A stretch of DNA of 64,000 nt from an uncultured Mucilaginibacter sp. (GCF_913773635.1 NZ_CAJYGQ010000006.1:372001-436000); one strand, 5' to 3'; shown: positions 1 through 10,074, numbered from the stretch's first letter. Notes: generated from the sequence alone by a model not told the origin. Numbers and translations: made by a program.

Positions 1-726
1 GGTTAGGGTAGAGGTTTCGCGGTTCATGCCTACGTCAATAATCACAGCACCTTCTTTTACCATATCAGCGGTGATGAAGTTTTTTTTACCAATAGCTACA
101 ATTAATATATCGGCATCAAGTGTAAACTTTTTAATGTCAGGCGTGCGGCTATGGCAAATAGTTACGGTACAGTTACCAGGTTGCGTGTTACGCGCCATTA
201 AAATGCTCATGGGAGATCCTACAATGTTGCTGCGTCCAACTACAACGCAATGCTTACCAGCGGTTTCAATACCGTATTCTTTAAGCATCAAGGTAATTCC
301 ATATGGGGTAGCAGGGATAAATGACGGCAGGTTGCGCTGCATACGGCCCAAATTTACAGGGTGAAAACCGTCAACATCTTTACGGTGATCTATGCGCTCG
401 GTTACCTTCTCAGGGTCAATATGTTTAGGCAGCGGAAGCTGAACAATGATACCATCAATGTCAGTGTCAGCATTCAACTCGGTTACCTTTTGTAACAGTT
501 CTTCTTCGGTTACATTGTCTTCGTAGCGTACCAGGCTTGATTTAAAGCCAACCTTTTCGCAGTTTTTCATTTTGCTGGCAACATATGTTTCGCTTCCGCC
601 ATCATGGCCAACTAATACTGCCACAAGGTGTGGTTTACGGCCGCTACGTTGTAAATATTCGGCTGCCTTTTCGGCAATCTCAACTTTCAGTTTCTCAGAT
701 ACGTATTTTCCGTCGAGTAGTTGCAT
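1..726 (-). CDS. folD: FolD: methylenetetrahydrofolate dehydrogenase / cyclohydrolase, partial
   Basis: Bifunctional cytosolic enzyme that oxidises 5,10-methylene-THF to methenyl-THF and hydrolyses it to 10-formyl-THF for purine and formyl-Met synthesis. The frame reads [13 protein letters not shown] from an ATG at 724-726 and stays open to the window edge, giving 242 residues of a family that is usually about 290, so the C-terminus lies outside. Visible family motifs are the substrate loop with [15 protein letters not shown] (catalytic Lys in the YVxxK segment), [10 protein letters not shown], the [12 protein letters not shown] segment, and the NAD(P)-binding [13 protein letters not shown]. 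It lies downstream of lepA on the same strand, but a hairpin terminator at 745-775 separates them. Identification is firm; only the 3' end is missing. Confidence 0.96.
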   Translation of the reverse strand, partial: MQLLDGKYVSEKLKVEIAEKAAEYLQRSGRKPHLVAVLVGHDGGSETYVASKMKNCEKVGFKSSLVRYEDNVTEEELLQKVTELNADTDIDGIIVQLPLPKHIDPEKVTERIDHRKDVDGFHPVNLGRMQRNLPSFIPATPYGITLMLKEYGIETAGKHCVVVGRSNIVGSPMSILMARNTQPGNCTVTICHSRTPDIKKFTLDADILIVAIGKKNFITADMVKEGAVIIDVGMNRETSTLT

Positions 727-744
727 AAATTGAATTTGTATTAA

Positions 745-775
745 AAACAAAAGGACAAAGAAGTTTGTCCTTTGT
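745..775 (-). terminator. Rho-independent terminator of lepA
   Basis: On the minus strand a perfect 10-bp stem (AAAGGACAAA / TTTGTCCTTT, loop of 4) is followed by a T-rich run (TGTTTTTAA). It lies 20 bases past the lepA stop and just before the folD start. Confidence 0.75.
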
Positions 776-796
776 CCCTGGTATAATGATATAAAA

Positions 797-2584
797 TTAA
801 TCGAGTTTTAAAACTGCCATGAACGCGCTTTGAGGTATCTCAACATTACCTACCTGGCGCATGCGTTTTTTACCTTTTTTCTGTTTTTCTAACAGTTTTC
901 GTTTACGCGAAATATCACCACCGTAACATTTAGCAGTAACATCTTTACGTAGTGCACGTACGTTCTCTCGCGCAATAACCTTGGCACCAATAGAAGCCTG
1001 TATAGCAATCTCAAATTGCTGACGAGGCAATAGCTCTTTCAACTTTTCGCATATCTTTTTACCAAAGTCGTAAGAATTGCTGCGGTGAATTAGTGATGAT
1101 AGCGCATCCACCGGTTCTCCATTCAGCTTAATATCCAAACGTACCAAATCTGACTGGCGGTAGCCGATTTGCATGTAATCAAACGATGCATAACCTTTTG
1201 AAATGGTTTTTAGCTTATCGTAAAAGTCAAATACAATTTCGCCCATTGGCATCTCAAATACCAGTTCAACACGGTCCGCCGTTAAATATGATTGGTTTAC
1301 AATGATACCACGTTTTTGTATACATAATGACATTACCGGACCAACAAATTCAGCCTTGGTAATGATGTTGGCCTTAATGTAAGGCTCTTCAACAAACTCA
1401 AGCTTACTTGGGTCAGGTAAGTCTGACGGGTTGTTTACTATAAGTTGCTCTTCTTTCGTAGTATAAGCAATATATGATACGTTGGGTACGGTAGTGATAA
1501 CCGTCATATCAAACTCGCGCTCTAAACGCTCCTGGATAATTTCCATGTGGAGCATACCCAAAAAGCCGCATCGGAAACCGAAGCCCAACGCTGCTGATGA
1601 TTCCGGTTCAAAAACCAATGATGCATCATTTAGCTGCAACTTGGCCATTGATTCACGAAGCTCTTCGTAATCTTCAGTATCAACCGGATAAATACCGGCA
1701 AATACCATTGGTTTTACTTCTTCAAACCCCTGTATGCCTTCGGCTGCCGGGCGTTCAACAAGGGTTATGGTATCACCAACCTTAACCTCACGTGCTTCTT
1801 TAATACCTGATATAATGTAACCTACGTCGCCGGTTTTGATAACATCTTTAGGCAACTGTGTCAGCTTTAAGGTACCCACTTCGTCGGCAAAGTACTCGCG
1901 GCCGGTAGCCATAAATTTTACCTTAGTGTTTTTACGTATCTCTCCGTTTACAACTTTGAAATAAGCAATAATACCACGGAATGAATTAAAAACCGAGTCA
2001 AAAATCAACGCCTGTAACGGCGCTTCAGGGTCGCCAATCGGTGCAGGAACGCGTTCAATGATAGCACGAAGTATATCTTCGATACCCATACCTGTTTTGC
2101 CCGATGCAGCTAAAATATCTTCACGCTTGCAACCAATCAAATCCACAATCTGGTCTTTCACTTCCTCAGGCATTGCACCCGGAAGATCCATTTTGTTAAG
2201 CACCGGTATAATCTCCAGATCATTCTCTAAAGCCAGGTACAGGTTAGATATAGTTTGTGCCTGTATACCCTGTGATGCATCCACAATTAACAATGCGCCC
2301 TCGCAGGCGGCAATTGAACGGGATACTTCATAAGAAAAGTCTACGTGACCGGGGGTGTCAATAAGGTTAAGAACGTATTGCTGACCATCAAGCGTATAAT
2401 CCATTTGTATGGCATGACTCTTTATGGTGATACCGCGCTCGCGTTCCAGGTCCATATCGTCAAGCAATTGGGCCTGCGCTTCGCGCTGGGTAATGGTTTT
2501 GGTATATTCTAGCAAACGGTCGGCCAGGGTACTCTTACCGTGATCGATGTGTGCAATGATACAAAAGTTACGTATGTGCTTCAT
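797..2584 (-). CDS. lepA: Elongation factor 4 (LepA), back-translocating GTPase
   Basis: Translational GTPase that acts on stalled or misassembled ribosomes. The protein is 595 residues, the normal family length, when started at the ATG 2582-2584 ([14 protein letters not shown]); the open frame runs 17 codons further upstream but that part has no family similarity. G motifs are all present: G1 AHIDHGKST (residues 10-18), RGITIK, DTPGH, NKMDLP. The C-terminal LepA-specific part ends in the typical basic stretch ([21 protein letters not shown]) seen in this family. It is divergent from the fructosamine kinase gene with 72 bases between the two starts. Certain call. Confidence 0.98.
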   Translation of the reverse strand: MKHIRNFCIIAHIDHGKSTLADRLLEYTKTITQREAQAQLLDDMDLERERGITIKSHAIQMDYTLDGQQYVLNLIDTPGHVDFSYEVSRSIAACEGALLIVDASQGIQAQTISNLYLALENDLEIIPVLNKMDLPGAMPEEVKDQIVDLIGCKREDILAASGKTGMGIEDILRAIIERVPAPIGDPEAPLQALIFDSVFNSFRGIIAYFKVVNGEIRKNTKVKFMATGREYFADEVGTLKLTQLPKDVIKTGDVGYIISGIKEAREVKVGDTITLVERPAAEGIQGFEEVKPMVFAGIYPVDTEDYEELRESMAKLQLNDASLVFEPESSAALGFGFRCGFLGMLHMEIIQERLEREFDMTVITTVPNVSYIAYTTKEEQLIVNNPSDLPDPSKLEFVEEPYIKANIITKAEFVGPVMSLCIQKRGIIVNQSYLTADRVELVFEMPMGEIVFDFYDKLKTISKGYASFDYMQIGYRQSDLVRLDIKLNGEPVDALSSLIHRSNSYDFGKKICEKLKELLPRQQFEIAIQASIGAKVIARENVRALRKDVTAKCYGGDISRKRKLLEKQKKGKKRMRQVGNVEIPQSAFMAVLKLD

Positions 2585-2656
2585 TTGAAAACGCAAAAAT
2601 AGCTTTTTACGGCGATAAATTTGTATGCCACTCAATCAATTAGTTATTTTGAATTA

Positions 2657-3541
2657 ATGGCGGTTTCCAGCGAATTGAAAGAGTACATAGCAATCTGCCT
2701 AACAGATTGTTACAATAAACAAATAGTAATTGAGTCAATCGCTGCGGTTAGCGGCGGAGATATAAATCTTGCATACTGTATCAAATCCAATGTTGGAAAG
2801 TTTATGCTTAAGCTCAACAACAAAAGTGCTTATCCCGGTATGTTTGAACGTGAAGCAGAAGGTTTGCAAGCCATCCGTAGTACCCAAACCATTGCTGTTC
2901 CGCAGATTGTTTTACAATTAGATTTTAAAAATGATAGTTGCCTGTTAATGGAATGGGTAGAAGCGGTAAATGTTACTTCTGAAGCATCGGCAAGGTTAGG
3001 GCGAGAGCTGGCAGCCATGCATCGGCATACGGCACCACAATTTGGTTTTGATACCGATAATTATATGGGTTCGTTGCCACAAAGCAACCACAAACAAGAT
3101 ACTTGGTCAAATTTTTTTGCGCAGGAAAGGCTGGAATCGATGGTGAAAATTGCCGTAGAAAAAAGCTTGTTAACCAGTCAAGATGCCTTGCTGTTTGAAA
3201 AGTTGTATATACGCCTACCTGAGTTGTTTGACGAAGAGCTGCCGGCATTAATACATGGCGATTTATGGGGCGGTAATTACCTTATCAAATACGATGGTAC
3301 TCCATTTTTAATCGACCCAGCAGTAAGCTATGGTCATAGAGAGTTTGATATAGCCATGACCACACTGTTTGGTGGATTTAGCAAAGAGTTTTATACTGCG
3401 TACAATGAAAGTTTCCCGTTAGCTAAAGGTTGGGAACAGCGGGTTCACCTATGGAATTTGTATCCTTTGTTGTTACACCTCAACTTGTTTGGTACAGGTT
3501 ATTTATCACAGGTAAAAAATGGATTGCAGAAATATTTATAA
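2657..3541 (+). CDS. Fructosamine / ketosamine-3-kinase family protein
   Basis: Belongs to the FN3K-like small-molecule kinases, which phosphorylate sugar adducts on amines (protein deglycation); in bacteria the actual substrate is rarely known. The chosen ATG at 2657 (MAVSSELKEYI) gives 294 residues, close to the family's usual 285-300; an upstream ATG at 2621 would add 12 residues close to the lepA start. Motifs: ISGGxINxA-like AVSGGDINLAY near the N-terminus, the catalytic loop HGDLWGGNYL and the metal-binding LIDPAVSYGHREFDIAMT. No signal peptide, so cytosolic. Convergent with the SRAP gene, with 24 bases between stops. Confidence 0.9.
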   Translation: MAVSSELKEYIAICLTDCYNKQIVIESIAAVSGGDINLAYCIKSNVGKFMLKLNNKSAYPGMFEREAEGLQAIRSTQTIAVPQIVLQLDFKNDSCLLMEWVEAVNVTSEASARLGRELAAMHRHTAPQFGFDTDNYMGSLPQSNHKQDTWSNFFAQERLESMVKIAVEKSLLTSQDALLFEKLYIRLPELFDEELPALIHGDLWGGNYLIKYDGTPFLIDPAVSYGHREFDIAMTTLFGGFSKEFYTAYNESFPLAKGWEQRVHLWNLYPLLLHLNLFGTGYLSQVKNGLQKYL

Positions 3542-3565
3542 GCGTGCTTAAGATTTTGTTCCTTA

Positions 3566-4243
3566 CTAAAATAAACTCAAAGGCTTTTCATCTGGCCCGT
3601 TAAACCAGTCGCCAGATTTATTTTCGGCTTTATTAATGCTTTTGCCTATTTCCACTCGTAACAATGCACTGTTTTCAATTGGTTGTAAAACTTCTGCCCG
3701 TTCATGATAGAGTAGTTTTGTATTAAGCCATATATCAGCATCGGCACGGGTTAGTATAACGGGCATACGGTTGTGCACTTCGCCAACAATTTGATTTGGC
3801 TCGCGTGTTATTACCGTACAGCTCAGTAAAGGCGCATCCAGTTTGATATTGTAATCCCATAGTCCGGCAAGCAACATCAAACTTTCATCAGCCATACTAA
3901 AATACCAGGGTGTCTTCTCGCGGCTGCGTTCCCATTCATAAAACCCATTAATGGCAATAATGCAGTGGCGTTTGCCCAACAAATGTTTATAGGCCGACCG
4001 TTCAGCCATGTCTTCGCTGCGGGCGTTGTGGGTTTGGAAGGAGGGGTAAGTATTGCTCCAGGCTGGTACAAGCGGCCAGTGAAAGTGCCGCAAAGTGTCC
4101 GGTGCGCGGTCGGCAAGGCCAAATACGTAACTGTCTTTAAAAGCAAAGCCGTTAACATCACCATCTTTAGGTGTATCGCTGTCATTAACGCCAAGCCGCT
4201 TAGCTGTTTCGGCACTACCCGGAAAATTAACTCTGCCACACAT
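3566..4243 (-). CDS. SRAP (YedK/HMCES-like) abasic-site crosslinking protein
   Basis: SOS-response-associated peptidase family; shields abasic sites in single-stranded DNA by forming a thiazolidine crosslink through Cys2. The start is fixed by that residue: the ATG at 4241-4243 gives MCGRVNF, while the longer frame would bury the cysteine. 225 residues. Visible active-site residues: Cys2, Asn73 (THNARSED), Glu103 (NGFYEWE) and His157 (GEVHNRMPVIL). Divergent from the GNAT gene with 58 bases between starts. In other bacteria the gene is often SOS-controlled, but I saw no clear LexA-like box here. Call is firm. Confidence 0.95.
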   Translation of the reverse strand: MCGRVNFPGSAETAKRLGVNDSDTPKDGDVNGFAFKDSYVFGLADRAPDTLRHFHWPLVPAWSNTYPSFQTHNARSEDMAERSAYKHLLGKRHCIIAINGFYEWERSREKTPWYFSMADESLMLLAGLWDYNIKLDAPLLSCTVITREPNQIVGEVHNRMPVILTRADADIWLNTKLLYHERAEVLQPIENSALLRVEIGKSINKAENKSGDWFNGPDEKPLSLF

Positions 4244-4301
4244 AATCAGCGTAAAAATACAACTTAACATATGTTTAAAGCAAACTATTTACCTTTACAA
4301 C

Positions 4302-4769
4302 ATGCAAATAACTTTGAAGCGCACCAACAGCGGCGATAAAGACTTTAAGATGCTGATTACGCAATTAGATAAGGATTTACGTGAACGTAATGGTGATGTG
4401 ATGGACCTGTATGACGAACACAATGTAATTGAAGAGATTGAAACGGTAGTAATTGGATATTTGGATAGCATCCCCGTTGCATGCGGTTGTTTTAAGATGT
4501 ATGATGCGAACACCGCTGAAGTGAAAAGGATGTACGTAGCAGCACAAGCCAGGGGCAAGGGCTTAAGTTTTAAAATACTCACTGAGCTTGAACAATGGGC
4601 ATCAGAGCTTAAATATCAGTATTTGATACTTGAAACCGGTAACAAACAAATTGAAGCACATGGATTGTATAGGAAGGCAAACTATAATCAAATACCTGCA
4701 TATGGTGTATATACAGAGTTGCCTGATAGTGTTTGCTTCAAAAAAGAAATAAAGCCATCAGCTGTTTAA
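4302..4769 (+). CDS. GNAT family N-acetyltransferase
   Basis: A 155-residue single-domain acetyltransferase. The acetyl-CoA binding motif A is seen as VKRMYVAAQARGKGLSFKIL (R/Q-x-x-G-x-G/A type), followed by the usual strand LILETGNKQIEAHGLYRKANY. The acceptor substrate cannot be told from sequence. Cytosolic, no signal peptide. It is divergent from the SRAP gene and convergent with the GH15 gene; its stop codon lies within the shared terminator hairpin. Confidence 0.85.
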   Translation: MQITLKRTNSGDKDFKMLITQLDKDLRERNGDVMDLYDEHNVIEEIETVVIGYLDSIPVACGCFKMYDANTAEVKRMYVAAQARGKGLSFKILTELEQWASELKYQYLILETGNKQIEAHGLYRKANYNQIPAYGVYTELPDSVCFKKEIKPSAV

Positions 4770-4783
4770 TTGCTGATGGCTTT
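4751..4783. terminator. Bidirectional terminator between GNAT and GH15 genes
   Basis: A perfect 12-bp inverted repeat (AAAGCCATCAGC / GCTGATGGCTTT) with a 9-base loop. It overlaps the last codons of the GNAT gene and can serve both convergent genes. Confidence 0.7.
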
Positions 4784-4804
4784 AATGAAATTAGTTTTTA
4801 AGCG

Positions 4805-6583
4805 TTATAAGAATATCGGCCTGTCAAGTTTCATAGCTATACGGTAGGCCGCATTCATTAAGCCAACGTGGCTGTAAGCCTGAGGGAAGTTACCCCATTG
4901 GCTGCCATCTTCCTCGGCCACATCTTCACTAAATAATAATAAGTGGTTTGAATATTTGATGATATTTTCAAACTCGCGTATGGCATCATCTAAACGACCA
5001 ACACAAGCCAGTGCCTCAACATACCAAAAAGCACAAATAAGGAAGGTAGTTTTTGGCTTACCAAAATCATCGGCATGCAGGTATCGGTAAAACAAGCCTT
5101 TTTCTGTTTTTAATTCGGCCTCAAGGGCTTTAAGATGATCCTTTGCACGGTCCGACGCAGGGTCAAGATAATTCATCATTATCAGTTGCAGCGTGCTTGC
5201 ATCCAAATGTTTACTTCCGGCGGCGTTAGTGTATACTTTGCGCTCTTCGTCATAACAGCTTTCAATATGCTCAGCTGCCCGATTTTTCATGGCAACTGCA
5301 CGGTCAATCAGGTTTTGATTACCAATTGTACGTGCCATTTTTTCGGCAGCACATGCACCGGCCCACTGAAATAAATTACTGTAGCAATGGATGTTGGCCA
5401 TATTACGGAATTCCCATATGCCAGCATCTTCTTCATCAATGGTACGCTCAATTTTACTCAGAAGGTAGTCAACCCACTTAGCCGAATCTTTACGTTCATC
5501 AATAATAAAACGATGGTCTGTATATAAAGGTAGTACAGATACCAATACCTGGCCGTATATATCATTTTGGATATGCTCAGATGCCTGGTTGCCAATGCGT
5601 ACTGGTTTGTTGCCTTCGTAACCTTCTAAGTCGGCGGTGTATTCTTCCAGGTCCTTTTTACCCGTTATGCTGTAAAGTGGTTGATACCTGAAATCTTCAG
5701 AGAACGAAATATCTGTTACATAACCAAAATACTTTTCCATTTCTTCAAAATGGCCTATGTGGTTAAGCGAACTTATCACATAGTATGTATCACGTAACCA
5801 GCAGTAGCGATAATCCCAGTTACGACCACTGCCCGGAGACTCAGGCAAACTGGTTGTGCTCGCCGCAATTATAGCCCCCGTATCTTCATACTGGTGTATT
5901 TTTAGGGCTAACGCTGATCTGATAACGTAAGGTTGGTAAAATCCTGCAATTGATGAATGCTTTATCCACGTACGCCAGTATTGAGCAGTTTCGCGTAAAA
6001 AGCGTTCAACGGTACTGGTAAGGGGCGCCTCAAGTGGTTCGCCGTATGTTAAAACTAAATACTTGCAGTCGTTAAGTACAAAATACTGCTCATCAAATAC
6101 GTAGCTAATTGGAATATTGGTAGTGAGCCTTATTTTCTCTTCACCACCTAAATATTGTATATGATTGCTGCCCCTGTTAACATCAAGCTTGATAGCGCCG
6201 TACTCCGACACCGGTTCACACTTAACTTTAATACGCGGAGAACCTTCTAACGCCTCTATTTTACGCACCAGCATCAAGGGTTTGTAGTAGCGCTGATATT
6301 CCTGAAAGCGTGGCGCAAAGTCAGTTATACGATATCTGCCGCCCGATTCAAGCGTAATTTCGGTAATCAATACGTTGGTGTTTTCAAGGTAGTATTGATG
6401 GGAAGTGTATTCACCCTGAGGAAGGATGGAAAATTCGCCCCCTTTTTTCTTATCAAGCAGTCCGCCAAAAACAAACGTGCTGTCAAACTTTGGCCAGCAA
6501 AGCCAATCAACGTTTGTGTTCTTATTTATATGGGCTAGAAAGCCGCAATTGCCAATTATGCCGGTGTTATAGGTATGTTTCAT
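4805..6583 (-). CDS. Glycoside hydrolase family 15 protein (glucoamylase/trehalase-like)
   Basis: A 592-residue GH15 enzyme from the ATG at 6583 (MKHTYNTGIIGNCGFLAHI); 8 more codons are open upstream but do not fit the family. It carries the N-terminal beta-sandwich domain (VDWLCWPKFDSTFVFGGLLD, typical of bacterial GH15) and an (alpha/alpha)6 barrel with NWDYRYCWLRDTYY, QASEHIQNDIYG and, near the C-terminus, LFSEDVAEEDGSQWGNFPQAYSH, which contains the second catalytic Glu region. No signal peptide, so probably an intracellular alpha-glucan or trehalose hydrolase; the exact substrate is not settled by sequence. It stands alone and ends at the shared terminator 4751-4783. Confidence 0.92.
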   Translation of the reverse strand: MKHTYNTGIIGNCGFLAHINKNTNVDWLCWPKFDSTFVFGGLLDKKKGGEFSILPQGEYTSHQYYLENTNVLITEITLESGGRYRITDFAPRFQEYQRYYKPLMLVRKIEALEGSPRIKVKCEPVSEYGAIKLDVNRGSNHIQYLGGEEKIRLTTNIPISYVFDEQYFVLNDCKYLVLTYGEPLEAPLTSTVERFLRETAQYWRTWIKHSSIAGFYQPYVIRSALALKIHQYEDTGAIIAASTTSLPESPGSGRNWDYRYCWLRDTYYVISSLNHIGHFEEMEKYFGYVTDISFSEDFRYQPLYSITGKKDLEEYTADLEGYEGNKPVRIGNQASEHIQNDIYGQVLVSVLPLYTDHRFIIDERKDSAKWVDYLLSKIERTIDEEDAGIWEFRNMANIHCYSNLFQWAGACAAEKMARTIGNQNLIDRAVAMKNRAAEHIESCYDEERKVYTNAAGSKHLDASTLQLIMMNYLDPASDRAKDHLKALEAELKTEKGLFYRYLHADDFGKPKTTFLICAFWYVEALACVGRLDDAIREFENIIKYSNHLLLFSEDVAEEDGSQWGNFPQAYSHVGLMNAAYRIAMKLDRPIFL

Positions 6584-6909
6584 TGTAGATGAGTGTAGTA
6601 CTTGCAAAACATTCCAACAACCATTTGCACTTAATGTTGCAAGAAAGTTGAAACCGTTTGCCTATTACAAAAAATACTAGAGCTATAATCAATATTTTAA
6701 ACTAGTAATATTAACTTAAAGATAACTTCATCATATACAGTACGTACGCACGTTATCAAAAAAAATTAAAATATGATTAGGTTATCGCAAAATTTATATA
6801 TTTGGTTAAAAATAAATAGTTTTTTACCGATACCTTTCTGAATTTAAACGTTTTGCATTTCAGTTTGGCTTTACTATTAAACCTCTTATAAACTTATACA
6901 TTAAAAATT
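6584..6909. other. AT-rich 326-base intergenic region, cold-shock leader
   Basis: Divergent region between the GH15 and cold-shock genes. No open frame of note. It is strongly AT-rich and holds one Bacteroidota-type -7 match (6797-6804) that would give the cold-shock mRNA a leader of about 100 bases, as is common for csp genes. Confidence 0.5.
6797..6804 (+). promoter_or_regulatory. Candidate -7 box (TAnnTTTG) of the cold-shock gene
   Basis: TATATTTG matches the Bacteroidota -7 consensus TAnnTTTG. I found no convincing -33 TTTG at the right spacing, so this is tentative. Confidence 0.3.
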
Positions 6910-7107
6910 ATGAAAACTGGGAAAGTAAAATGGTTCAACACCCAAAAAGGCTACGGATTTATTGTTACCGAGGAGGGCAAAGATCTTTTTGTGCATTTTA
7001 AAGATGTGCAAGGCGGTGTAAATGCCATTAAAGACAACGACAGCGTTGAATATGAAGTAGAAGACGGCCGTAAAGGTCCTCAGGCCATTAACGTTAAAAA
7101 GGTATAA
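6910..7107 (+). CDS. Cold-shock domain protein (CspA family)
   Basis: A 65-residue single cold-shock domain, an RNA chaperone that binds single-stranded nucleic acid. RNP1 is visible as KGYGFIV and RNP2 as DLFVHF; the opening MKTGKVKWFN is typical. It has a long AT-rich upstream region and its own terminator, so it is a monocistronic unit. Whether it is cold-induced or constitutive cannot be told from sequence. Confidence 0.96.
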   Translation: MKTGKVKWFNTQKGYGFIVTEEGKDLFVHFKDVQGGVNAIKDNDSVEYEVEDGRKGPQAINVKKV

Positions 7108-7132
7108 ACCACTTACATTAATATATTTGAAA

Positions 7133-7157
7133 CCTCTGATTTTTCAGGGGTTTTTTT
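7133..7157 (+). terminator. Rho-independent terminator of the cold-shock gene
   Basis: A 7-bp stem (CCTCTGA / TCAGGGG with one G-U) closing a small loop, followed by seven T. Confidence 0.8.
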
Positions 7158-7215
7158 ATGGCTTAAACTGTATATTGGTGCCCGAGTTTACAATCCCGGT
7201 AATAAATTATAAAAT

Positions 7216-8496
7216 ATGGCTGATAACGCAATTCAAAAAAACGCAAAGAATGTAACTTTCCTCGTAATAGTAGCCGCGCTTGGCTACTTCGTTGATATTT
7301 ATGATTTGCTTATTTTTTCCATAGTACGGGTTCAAAGTTTGCATGATATTGGTGTAAGCGACGTTGAAATGCGTACCAAAGGCGAGTTCATTATTAACAT
7401 GCAAATGTTTGGCTTATTGCTTGGCGGAATTTTGTGGGGTGTAATAGGTGATAAATTTGGGCGTATAAGGGTACTGTTCGGCTCCATATTATTGTATTCA
7501 TTAGCCAATTTTGCCAATGGCTTAGCAACCGACTACTACACTTATGCAGCCGTGCGTTTTATTGCAGGTATTGGTTTAGCAGGCGAATTAGGAGCCGGTA
7601 TTACTCTGGTAAGCGAAACTATGAGCAAAGAAAAAAGAGGCTATGGAACCATGATTGTTGCCGTAGTTGGCTTATTCGGAGCAGCAGCTGCCAATGTTGT
7701 ATCAAAGTTAGGATGGCAAAATGCATACTTTATTGGTGGCGGATTGGGAATGTTGCTTTTGCTTTTACGGGTTGGCACGTTTGAATCGGGCATGTTTAAA
7801 CAGGCTGAAAAAGCCGAAGTTTCAAAAGGAGACTTTTGGATGCTTTTTAATAACCGGAAGCGCTTTTTCAAATACCTGAATTGTATTTTGATAGGAATGC
7901 CTTTGTGGTTTGTGGTTGGAATACTCATTACTCAATCGCCCGAAATTGGAAAGGAACTTAACGCAGCCGAACCGCTGAGTGCCGGAACAGGCGTAATGTA
8001 TACCTATATTGGCTTATCTTTTGGCGACATGTTTGCCGGATTATTTGCACAACTTACCAAATCGCGGCGTTTAACTATGCTCGTGTTTCAGCTCATTTCT
8101 GTTATTAGCGTTATAGTGTATTTGAATTTACATGGAATAACTCATACACAGTTTATTGGCATATGTTTATTTATTGGGTTTTTTATTGGCTATTGGGCAA
8201 CCTTTGTAACCATTGCCTCTGAGCAATTTGGTACTAATATACGTGCAACGGTCACCACAACAGTGCCAAATTTTGTGCGCGGTTCTTTAATTCCAATTAC
8301 ATGGGCATTTGAGTTTTTAGTTAAGCATTTTAAAGCGCAGGGCTATCCAAACAGCCTTATAATCGCAAGCTATGTTATGATGGGACTTGTTACCGTAATT
8401 GCGTTACTTGCTTTGAGCCAATTAAAAGAGAGTTTTAGCAAGGATTTAAATTACGTTGAGAAAAATGACCCCGTAAGTGACATTAATATAGCATAA
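7216..8496 (+). CDS. MFS transporter
   Basis: A 426-residue inner-membrane carrier with about 12 hydrophobic segments. The MFS signature between helices 2 and 3 is seen as GDKFGRIRVLFG, and the first helix begins VAALGYFVDIYDLLIFS, which resembles metabolite:H+ symporters. A long central hydrophilic loop (around residues 195-215) separates two six-helix halves. It lies 24 bases from hemF on the same strand; there is no obvious functional link. Substrate unknown. Confidence 0.88.
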   Translation: MADNAIQKNAKNVTFLVIVAALGYFVDIYDLLIFSIVRVQSLHDIGVSDVEMRTKGEFIINMQMFGLLLGGILWGVIGDKFGRIRVLFGSILLYSLANFANGLATDYYTYAAVRFIAGIGLAGELGAGITLVSETMSKEKRGYGTMIVAVVGLFGAAAANVVSKLGWQNAYFIGGGLGMLLLLLRVGTFESGMFKQAEKAEVSKGDFWMLFNNRKRFFKYLNCILIGMPLWFVVGILITQSPEIGKELNAAEPLSAGTGVMYTYIGLSFGDMFAGLFAQLTKSRRLTMLVFQLISVISVIVYLNLHGITHTQFIGICLFIGFFIGYWATFVTIASEQFGTNIRATVTTTVPNFVRGSLIPITWAFEFLVKHFKAQGYPNSLIIASYVMMGLVTVIALLALSQLKESFSKDLNYVEKNDPVSDINIA

Positions 8497-8526
8497 TGTA
8501 ATACTGAATTTTGCATTTTTGTGCCG

Positions 8527-9438
8527 ATGATTAGCAAAGAAACCATAGCCGAAGATTACAAAACCATACAGGACGAAATTTGTAAAAGCCTTGAACTGCT
8601 TGATGGCGCCGCAAAGTTTGAAGAAGAACTTTGGGAGCGCGATGGTGGAGGCGGAGGCCGTACCCGTGTTATTCAAAATGGTAACATTCTTGAAAAAGGC
8701 GGAGTGAATTTTTCAGCTGTTTATGGCAAACTTCCTGACGGTGTTAAAAAGGCATTTAAGGTTGAACAAGATGACTTTTTTGCTACCGGGGTATCTATTG
8801 TAATTCATCCTAATCACCCTATGGTGCCTATTATTCATATGAATATAAGGTACTTTGAAATGCCTTCATCAATAGATGACGGGCAGCCTTTACGTTGGTT
8901 TGGCGGTGGAATAGATCTTACTCCTCATTACGTTATTGAAGAAGATGCTCGCTATTTTCATCAGCAACTTAAAGATGTTTGTGACCGTTTTAATATTGGC
9001 TTTTACCCACGCTTCAAAACCTGGGCCGACGATTACTTTTTTATCAAACACCGCAATGAAACACGTGGCGTAGGTGGTGTATTTTACGACCGTTTGACCG
9101 CTACCGATGAAATAACCTGGGACACAATATTTGAATTTTCGAAAGCTTTGGGGCGTACTTTTGCACCCGCCTATAGCGAAATTGTGAATCGTAACCGGTT
9201 CAAAGAATTTACCGCTCAGCACCAAGATTGGCAATATCAGCGCCGCAGTCGGTACGCAGAATTTAACCTTGTTTATGACGCAGGTACCAAATTTGGCCTG
9301 GAAACTAACGGGCGAATCGAATCTATTTTGATGAGTCTGCCTCCAACAGCCAAATGGTTTTACAATTATGAGCCCGCTACAGGCAGCGAAGAAGCCAAAA
9401 CTTTGGATTTACTAAAGAAGGGAATAGACTGGGTTTAG
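8527..9438 (+). CDS. hemF: Oxygen-dependent coproporphyrinogen III oxidase (HemF)
   Basis: Catalyses O2-dependent decarboxylation of coproporphyrinogen III to protoporphyrinogen IX in haem synthesis; cytosolic homodimer. 303 residues from ATG 8527 (MISKETIAEDY); a GTG two codons earlier is possible. Signature segments are GRTRVIQNG, EKGGVNFSAVYG, RWFGGGIDLTPHY, FYPRFKTWADDYF, RGVGGVFYDRL, RYAEFNLVYDAGTKFGL and SLPPTAKWFYNYEP. Length and motif order match the family well. It may be read through from the MFS gene 24 bases upstream. The aerobic form agrees with an organism that respires oxygen. Confidence 0.97.
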   Translation: MISKETIAEDYKTIQDEICKSLELLDGAAKFEEELWERDGGGGGRTRVIQNGNILEKGGVNFSAVYGKLPDGVKKAFKVEQDDFFATGVSIVIHPNHPMVPIIHMNIRYFEMPSSIDDGQPLRWFGGGIDLTPHYVIEEDARYFHQQLKDVCDRFNIGFYPRFKTWADDYFFIKHRNETRGVGGVFYDRLTATDEITWDTIFEFSKALGRTFAPAYSEIVNRNRFKEFTAQHQDWQYQRRSRYAEFNLVYDAGTKFGLETNGRIESILMSLPPTAKWFYNYEPATGSEEAKTLDLLKKGIDWV

Positions 9439-9548
9439 GCAAAGTTAATACTTTAAAACCCTAGGTTGTATGTGAGTGGGTGCGTGTTTTTATTGATTTT
9501 CGTATTATATATTGCGGCAAATCTTTAACCATCATATCTTCACTATCT

Positions 9549-9947
9549 ATGAAAATTATAATCGCAGCATCCATTTTATCTGCAGCCGTAATATCTGCAT
9601 GCAACAGTTCGCAATCCCTTAAAGGTAAGTGGAACTATGCAGGCGGAATATATAATGGAAAAAAGGAGGGAAGTACGCAAGGATACCTACTAAAGCGTAC
9701 TTATACCGATAAAGATTTTGAGGCATTTATGATTGAAGACGGCGGTCAACCTCAAAAATACCAGGCCGGCAATTATAAACTTAAAGGCGACAGCTGCACG
9801 GAGACAGAAACATTTAATACTCAACCATCAACACTTACCGGTGTGAATGTAAACTACAGTTATCAATTAAAAAATGATAGCCTGATACTTCGGGGCAAGT
9901 TGCCAACAGGCATGCAGGTTGAGGAGTATTGGATAAAGGAAGAATGA
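9549..9947 (+). CDS. Small secreted lipoprotein, lipocalin-like fold possible
   Basis: Not firmly recognised. The start at 9549 is chosen because it begins a lipoprotein signal (MKIIIAASILSAAVISAC, lipobox ending in Cys18); the frame is open further upstream but without sense. 132 residues. The mature part opens with LKGKWNYAGGIYNGKKEG and continues as alternating polar beta-strand-like segments, as in small lipocalin-like proteins that occur widely in Bacteroidota. Probably anchored in the periplasm or outer membrane. It stands alone behind hemF. Confidence 0.65.
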   Translation: MKIIIAASILSAAVISACNSSQSLKGKWNYAGGIYNGKKEGSTQGYLLKRTYTDKDFEAFMIEDGGQPQKYQAGNYKLKGDSCTETETFNTQPSTLTGVNVNYSYQLKNDSLILRGKLPTGMQVEEYWIKEE

Positions 9948-10074
9948 TTCCACTAATTTAATTTTAATATCTGATAACTAATAATTAAAATATTATATAG
10001 TTTAAAATTTAATTTCTCATTTTATTGCTTTATATATCACTTATTATTTAGATTTATGAAAAATCTAAACTAAT

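Noticed and set aside
2058-2333. Plus-strand frame of 91 codons within lepA
   Set aside because: Shadow of the lepA coding sequence; no independent support.
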